A stretch of 64,000 bases of DNA, taken from assembly GCF_004363655.1 (NCBI RefSeq), contig NZ_SNZH01000001.1, positions 178,569 through 242,568 on the forward strand, written 5' to 3'. This document shows, piece after piece, positions 58,967 to 64,000 of this stretch. Source of the stretch: Tahibacter aquaticus (GTDB lineage Bacteria > Pseudomonadota > Gammaproteobacteria > Xanthomonadales > Rhodanobacteraceae). Below the pieces are notes generated by a model that saw only the letters and a list, made by a program, of their open reading frames with translations, had not been told where the DNA came from and searched no databases. Position 1 is the first letter of the stretch. Every line of letters begins with the position of its first letter. The position numbers and the translations under genes were made by a program.

Positions 58967-61900
58967 TCAGTCGAGCACCTCGCGCCAGTTGATGCGAACC
59001 ATTGCATCGGCTGCGCTATTGGGATTCAGCAACTGGGTGATGGGGTTGCCCACCAGCGAGCCGATCAGCAATCCCAACCCGCCACCGGGCAATTCGTAGA
59101 TCGTGGCTTCGGTCGGCGCGCCCGTGGCCGGAACGAAGTTCGCGACAGGGCTGCCGCCGGCGCCGATCAGCGCCGTGATACCCGTGGCGAAGTTGGCCGC
59201 ATACACCTTGCCCTGGAAGTTGCACGGGTCGGTTCCGGGCAGCAGCGTCGCCCAGGCCACGACCGGCAGGCCGGCCTGTGTATCCAGATCGACCACGATG
59301 CGTTCGGTAGCGCCGCCCGCACTGGCCTGGCCGGTCAGGTCGTAGTACCAGCCGTTGCTCGCATCGGTTATCGACACACCGGCGAGCAGATCGGTGTTCG
59401 CAATCAGCTGTCCACGCGACAGCGACGGACAGGTACCCGAACCGTGGCAGGCCGGCTGTTCCTGATTGCCGTCGCGCAGTGCGTACAAGCTCTGCCGCTG
59501 CGCCGTCAGCAGATCTGTCGCGTCGAGGAACTGACCCGTGCCGACAAAAACCCAGCGGCGCGTGCTCAAGCCGGTCGAATCGACATCGAGCTCGATGCGC
59601 GGCGCGGTGGTGATCGGCTGCGCCGAGCCGTCCGGTGCCGTCAGCGTCGCCAGCACCTGCGGCGGCGGATAGGCGCCGGTCGGCGCGGACAGGTCGAAAC
59701 GCCAGAGTTTTCCGTTCAGATCGCCAGCGTATACCTGTTCAATTGTATTGTCGGAGAAGTTCTTCGTATAGGCCGACGGCCGCGACAGCCCGGACGGCGA
59801 AGCAGCGCTGCCGCCGGTAGTCGCCAGTGTTTCCAGCAGCGCGCCGGTCCTGGCATTCAGCACGAACAGCTTGCCGACGCCGGAGCTGTTGTTGTAGCCG
59901 GACGCCACCAGCACCACCCAGCCGTATTTGTAGGTCTTGGCGATAAGAGGCTTGCCATACAGGAAGCCCATGTCGGGATCGCTGAACTCCCACAGCACCT
60001 TGTTCTTGATCACGGCTTCCTGCGCTGCGCTGTCGTTCAGCGCCGGCGCCGCGGGGACATCGGTCACATCGAGCGCGTAGACGCCCTTGCCGCCCTTGCC
60101 CAGCGCACCAACCAACAGGGTGCGCCAGTCCGGCAGCCCGCTGCCGCCCGCATTGCCGGCGACGCGGTTGAAATCCGCATCGGCAACGGCGGGCGACTGG
60201 TCGACGTAGAAGCGATGCGAGAAGGTATTGGCCGTGACGCCGGCGAGATTGCCCAGCGCGGCCAGGCCGCTGACCTGCGGCGTACCGTCGGGGCCCTGGA
60301 AGACCAGGCCGGGTACATAGGCAAACAGTTCGCTGCCGCCGCCACCAAGCCCGTTGGCAGCCGGCGCGGCGAAGCCGGCGCCGAACGCATGCAGCATGCC
60401 GTCGTTGGCGGCAACGTAGGCGACAGGCGCGCGGCTGGCGACGCGCAGGCGGAACGCCGGATAGCCTGGGTTGGCCGTTTCGCTATAGCCGGGCGACTGC
60501 GCCGCCTGCACCAGCACGGCCTTGGAGTTGACGATGTCGCCCAGCACTGATTTGCGCAGGCGGAAACTCGTGCTTTCGCGGCTGCGGTCGCCGCGCAGGA
60601 AGTCAAGCAGGGTCGCGTCATTGTTGAGCGCGGCCTTCTGCGCGGTAGTCAGGTTCGCATAGCGGAACGGTATGCCGCCGGCGCTGCCGATGGTCACGAT
60701 GCGCCGCGTGGTATTCCAGCCCAGCACGGGCGGATTGGCGCCGTTGGAAAGCTGGCTCATCGTGTCCAGCAACGCCTGCGCGTTCCATTGCACGGGCAGC
60801 GGCGGCGTGCCGGCGGTCACGGGCACGGTATTGCCGTTGGCGGCGACGCTGGCGACTGCGCCCGTTACGTTGCCGCTCCAGTCGCCTGGCTTATAGGCCG
60901 TCGTATACAGGGCAAAACCGGGGGCGGGATTGCGAAAGATCGCCGGGTCCATATTGCTCAGGCTGCGCGACGAGGGAGCACCCGGCCCTGCCGCGCTGAG
61001 CACCTTGCGCGAAGCGACGCGATTGAAGATGGTCGACAGGCCGGACTGCACCAGGTCGGGGCGATTGCCGGCAAACCAGTTGTCCGGCACCGTGTCGTAG
61101 CTGTTGGAACTGTTGGTGTGCCAGGTGCGGTAGTTGGCCGGAATGCCGTTGTCGTTGATGTCATCGAAACCGCCGTACTTGGCCGCCAGCCAGTATTGCG
61201 ACGGGCCGGGGCCCGAGGGCATGCCGGCCGGGTTGAAATGCGCCTGTGCGGTCGACGAGCCGTCCGCAGGCCCCGCCTCCAGAACGTCGACCGAAAAGGT
61301 ATCTACCAGCTGCTTGTCGGCGACATTGGCCCGGATATCCTGCGTGTGGGCGTAGTAGGCCATGCCGACGACACCATAGCCGGAACTATGTCCCGTGCTG
61401 GCCGCTACCCCGCCCAGATTGTTCAGGTACGGCGCCGGCAGATACATGGCGGCCGTCGGACTAAGCGAATTGCCGGAGTTCGCCTCCAGCAGCGGCAGCT
61501 GTCCCGCCGCCTTGGCGAAAACAGCGGCGTCGAGGCTTCCGACCGGCGCCAGCGGCGCCTGGCCGCTGCATCCGCCGAGACCGTTGCTGCTGAATCCGCT
61601 GCTCGGTATCGCCGAATCGCACCAGGTATGCGAGTCGCCGATCATGACGATGGCATTGCCCTGGCAGGTGTACTGCATCGGATCCGATGCGGTGGTCGGG
61701 ATGACGGGAAAGCCGTCGTACTCGACCTTCTTGCCGTTGACCACGTTGGCGTTGTTCGGGGCGTAGCGCGCGTCCAGCGGCACCTGCATCAGGTGCGCCA
61801 GTCCGGTCCAGTAGACGCCGGCCAAGGTGTCCTTGCTGTTGTAGCCGCCGCTGTAGCCGAACTTGTTGAGGTAGTTGATGGAGCCGCTGTTGGCCGACAC

Positions 61901-62863
61901 GCCGTCGCCATAGGCGCTGGCGCTGGCGGCATCGGGGTTGACGACGAAGATGCCCGTGTTTTCGTTCCACTCGGCATTCGGGTTGCTGCTACGCGGGGCC
62001 AGGCCGTTGTAGCGCGTCGGGCCGACATCGCGCACCACGGCGCGCAGTGCTCCGTTCGGTTTGCCGGCACCGTCGCGGAACAGATAGCCGGCAGCACCGA
62101 CACGGACCCGGTCCGCATAGCGCTGGATCAGGCCTACGGGCTTCCAGTTACCGTTGGGATACTGGATGCAGTTGCTTTCGCGCCCGCCGGCCGCCTCGCA
62201 GGCACGCACCCGCACATACAGCTGCAGCGCTCCCGTGAAATTCGCGTTGCTCGCTATTTGTACAAAAACACCGCTGTCGGCGCCGTTGCTCAGCTGGGTG
62301 GCGCCGTTGCTGCCGCGGAAATACAGGGTCGTGGCACCGGGAAAAAGCGTAGGCGGGAAAAGGCCGGTGAGGCTGGCCGCGGATTTCACCGGTGCTGTGC
62401 CGATCGCGAGACGCGAGCGCTGCAGAATCGTCACGCCGTTGCTGTCGACGAGGCGATTGCCGCCGGTCAGGGCCTGGCGGAACGCGTCAAGCCCGGTCAT
62501 GGTGGCCCAGTTGAGCAGGTTGCCGCTCCAGCGGCCGGGGCACAGGCCGGAAGCGGCCGTACCTACCGGGCTGAAATAGTTGTCGGTCGAATTGGGACCG
62601 CTCAGGTAGTCGTAGCACTTCGTATTGTCGAAGTAGCCGAGGTATTTGCTGCTCGCCGAGAACGCTCCCTGGTAGGCAGGCGTCTGCCCCGTCGGAAATT
62701 CCACCGACAGCGCCAGCATCAGGTTGGCGGGAACCGTGCTCGCGCTGAAGACCGGCACATCCGACAGCTGTGTCGGCGCGGCCGGTACAGTGGCGGGAAC
62801 GACGGCCAGCAGGACCAGAGCGGCGGTCTTGGCGCGAAGCGCTAACCGGTTGAAGAGGCGCAT
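58967..62863 (-). CDS. pilY1: PilY1-like pilus tip protein, MIDAS-less (cluster 2)
   Basis: This 1298-residue PilY1-family protein is only distantly similar to the first copy. It has a signal peptide and the start FSASTVPANLMLALSVEFPTG, where the first copy has a DxSxS vWA motif; here it is absent. Features include FDNTKCYDYLSGPNSTDNYFSP, WSGNLLNWATMTGLDAFRQALTGGNR, and a C-terminal propeller with PVAYVAANDGMLHAFGA and YAGDLNGKLWRFDLS. The calcium loop in the first copy (DSDLNRTTD) is not found in the same form; DADFNRVAG is partial. This longer type resembles PilY1 variants found with alternative minor-pilin sets. Confidence 0.88.
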   Translation of the reverse strand: MRLFNRLALRAKTAALVLLAVVPATVPAAPTQLSDVPVFSASTVPANLMLALSVEFPTGQTPAYQGAFSASSKYLGYFDNTKCYDYLSGPNSTDNYFSPVGTAASGLCPGRWSGNLLNWATMTGLDAFRQALTGGNRLVDSNGVTILQRSRLAIGTAPVKSAASLTGLFPPTLFPGATTLYFRGSNGATQLSNGADSGVFVQIASNANFTGALQLYVRVRACEAAGGRESNCIQYPNGNWKPVGLIQRYADRVRVGAAGYLFRDGAGKPNGALRAVVRDVGPTRYNGLAPRSSNPNAEWNENTGIFVVNPDAASASAYGDGVSANSGSINYLNKFGYSGGYNSKDTLAGVYWTGLAHLMQVPLDARYAPNNANVVNGKKVEYDGFPVIPTTASDPMQYTCQGNAIVMIGDSHTWCDSAIPSSGFSSNGLGGCSGQAPLAPVGSLDAAVFAKAAGQLPLLEANSGNSLSPTAAMYLPAPYLNNLGGVAASTGHSSGYGVVGMAYYAHTQDIRANVADKQLVDTFSVDVLEAGPADGSSTAQAHFNPAGMPSGPGPSQYWLAAKYGGFDDINDNGIPANYRTWHTNSSNSYDTVPDNWFAGNRPDLVQSGLSTIFNRVASRKVLSAAGPGAPSSRSLSNMDPAIFRNPAPGFALYTTAYKPGDWSGNVTGAVASVAANGNTVPVTAGTPPLPVQWNAQALLDTMSQLSNGANPPVLGWNTTRRIVTIGSAGGIPFRYANLTTAQKAALNNDATLLDFLRGDRSRESTSFRLRKSVLGDIVNSKAVLVQAAQSPGYSETANPGYPAFRLRVASRAPVAYVAANDGMLHAFGAGFAAPAANGLGGGGSELFAYVPGLVFQGPDGTPQVSGLAALGNLAGVTANTFSHRFYVDQSPAVADADFNRVAGNAGGSGLPDWRTLLVGALGKGGKGVYALDVTDVPAAPALNDSAAQEAVIKNKVLWEFSDPDMGFLYGKPLIAKTYKYGWVVLVASGYNNSSGVGKLFVLNARTGALLETLATTGGSAASPSGLSRPSAYTKNFSDNTIEQVYAGDLNGKLWRFDLSAPTGAYPPPQVLATLTAPDGSAQPITTAPRIELDVDSTGLSTRRWVFVGTGQFLDATDLLTAQRQSLYALRDGNQEQPACHGSGTCPSLSRGQLIANTDLLAGVSITDASNGWYYDLTGQASAGGATERIVVDLDTQAGLPVVAWATLLPGTDPCNFQGKVYAANFATGITALIGAGGSPVANFVPATGAPTEATIYELPGGGLGLLIGSLVGNPITQLLNPNSAADAMVRINWREVLD

Positions 62864-62887
62864 GCGAATCTCCGGATCTGTCTGCAG

Positions 62888-63475
62888 TCAGCGGATGGTG
62901 GTCTGCACGAAGGCCTGCGCATTGCGCGGGCCATCGACACGTACGGTGAGGCGATAGGCGGCCCTGGCACCGCTGCCCGTGAATATCGATGAAGTCTCGT
63001 CGTGGGTGCCGCCGGTGGTATAGGCGCCCGGTACCAGGCATTGGCCGCGGTCAGCGACACCGCTGACGTTGCACAGGCGCTCCACCACGTAGCGCACGCG
63101 ATTGCCGGTCGCGCCGGCGGGCAGTTCGGTGCCGATGGTCGGCGTATCGGCGACGAGTGCCGCGGGAAGGTCGCGGCGGCGCGAGTCGGCGGGCTGCACC
63201 GAAGCGAAGTACGCCGGCGCAGCATCGACCTGGGCCGCGACGGTACGCGGTATGCCCGCCCGCGCAACCACATAGGCTCGCTCGGCTTCCTGCAGCACGC
63301 CCTGCTTGAAACCTATCGTGCCCATGATCAGGCTGTTCGTATCGACCGAACGCATCAGGCTGGCCACAGCGAGCAGGGTTGCCATCAGCACGATGACGGC
63401 GATGAGCATGGCAACGATGCCACGCTGGCGCCGCGGTGCGCCATATAGTGCAAATGTATTTTGTCTCTTGCGCAC
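62888..63475 (-). CDS. pilX: PilX-like minor pilin (cluster 2)
   Basis: This 195-residue protein begins MRKRQNTFALYGAPRRQRG followed by IVAMLIAVIVLMATLLAVASLM, the PilX-type N-terminal helix after a Gly cleavage site. VLQEAERAYVVARAGIPRTV matches the helical spine of PilX. It lies 24 bp upstream of the second pilY1. Confidence 0.82.
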   Translation of the reverse strand: MRKRQNTFALYGAPRRQRGIVAMLIAVIVLMATLLAVASLMRSVDTNSLIMGTIGFKQGVLQEAERAYVVARAGIPRTVAAQVDAAPAYFASVQPADSRRRDLPAALVADTPTIGTELPAGATGNRVRYVVERLCNVSGVADRGQCLVPGAYTTGGTHDETSSIFTGSGARAAYRLTVRVDGPRNAQAFVQTTIR

Positions 63476-63489
63476 GATATTCCCCTTGT

Positions 63490-64000
63490 TCAGAAGATGC
63501 GCGTGATCGCGGAGTTATGCATAGGAATGGTCGTGTCGTAGACCTTGTAGCGGTAGCGCGCCTCGATGCCGACCTGCAGAGCGGCAGCCGGCACGTCGGC
63601 AAACAGGGTCAGGCTGGTCGCACCACTGTAGTCGGCGGCGCGTTCGCCCAGTTGGCTGCGCGCTACCAGCGCCAGGCGCACGGCACGGATGCGTCCTATC
63701 GACCGGTTGGCCGCGACCGAGCCGTCGCTAAGTGCCGCAGCGCCCCAGGTAGCCCCGGTGGGCAATACCCATTCGTCGATCACGCCGTCGTCGATGGTGC
63801 CGCCGACGCCGTCGTCGACGCCGTACAGCGCTTTCAGCATGACGATGCCGTCGGCGATCTCCGCCGGTACGTCGCTGCCGCCGCGACGAAGCAGGTCGAA
63901 CGCCACCAGGCGGCTGTTCGGCACATCGACACCGAACAGGCTGAATACCGGCGCCACGCCAAGGTCGAACAGGTATTGCTGGGTCTGGAATCCGGCAGCG
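63490..64000 (-). CDS. pilW: PilW-family minor pilin (cluster 2, partial)
   Basis: The C-terminal part of a PilW family protein; the frame stays open to the window edge (TQQYLFDLGVAPVFSLFG), so the start lies beyond 64000. GIVMLKALYGVDDG, IRAVRLALVARSQLGER and the C-terminal YRYKVYDTTIPMHNS are diagnostic for PilW. It is 14 bp upstream of the pilX-like gene and therefore part of cluster 2. Further genes of this cluster (for example pilV and fimT types) are expected upstream. Confidence 0.88.
   Translation of the reverse strand, partial: AAGFQTQQYLFDLGVAPVFSLFGVDVPNSRLVAFDLLRRGGSDVPAEIADGIVMLKALYGVDDGVGGTIDDGVIDEWVLPTGATWGAAALSDGSVAANRSIGRIRAVRLALVARSQLGERAADYSGATSLTLFADVPAAALQVGIEARYRYKVYDTTIPMHNSAITRIF

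Noticed and set aside
58916-60550. Plus-strand frames opposite the second pilY1
   Set aside because: They lie antisense to a gene with clear signal peptide and propeller motifs and show no recognisable domains.

Overview
The window looks like chromosome of a high-GC gammaproteobacterium of the order Lysobacterales (Xanthomonadales), probably near the Rhodanobacteraceae/Lysobacteraceae. The support is a murL-murD2 pair (the glutamate-epimerase route to peptidoglycan first described in Xanthomonas), a LysC-LysA fusion, secreted proteins ending in a Cys-Asn-Gly-Phe-Glu motif, and intergenic repeats of a type I associate with this order. This is inferred from gene content only; no rRNA or tRNA gene was found.

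Layout. 0-6.4 kb: trmJ and suhB diverge, followed by three poorly characterised genes (two secreted proteins and a TPR-sulfotransferase). 6.4-15.8 kb: yajC-secD-secF faces away from rsxC-D-G-E-nth, and a phosphate-type porin follows. 15.8-20 kb: a long non-coding stretch with a structured repeat leads into a four-gene RiPP operon of the HvfABC/bufferin type (copper-binding peptide precursor, MNIO maturase, DUF2063 partner, DoxX membrane protein). 20-24 kb: RNase T, an FmdB-type zinc ribbon, three consecutive single-TM proteins and a convergent multi-pass membrane protein. 24-29.6 kb: murL, murD2 and the LysC-LysA fusion, all supplying peptidoglycan precursors. 29.8-36 kb: a metzincin protease and two paralogous secreted proteins flanking an amidohydrolase. 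36.5-41 kb: an orphan response regulator, a truncated ADP-ribosylglycohydrolase, an AAA ATPase, a frameshifted exported protein, a GlsB-type membrane protein and a peroxiredoxin-like protein. 41-43.7 kb: a GTPase / two roadblock proteins / receiver-like protein module split by a 168-bp MITE-like palindromic element. 44.5-51 kb: DUF418, PilZ, DUF486 and DUF962 genes, then the housekeeping operon nudE-cysQ-mazG. 51.3-64 kb: two successive minor-pilin/PilY1 clusters on the minus strand, the second running off the window.

The strongest leads are: (i) two copies of an intergenic repeat that folds into nested stems with recurrent AGGGAT-type loops and covarying stem sequence; (ii) a bufferin-type precursor carrying two EF-hand-like loops between its cysteine motifs; (iii) an Rnf/Rsx operon without adjacent rsxA and rsxB, in which RsxE has lost both conserved cysteines; (iv) the MITE-interrupted roadblock/GTPase module; (v) the paralogous secreted-protein pair with matching upstream motifs and covarying terminators; and (vi) the conserved-looking three-gene membrane-anchored set with an apparent CTG start.
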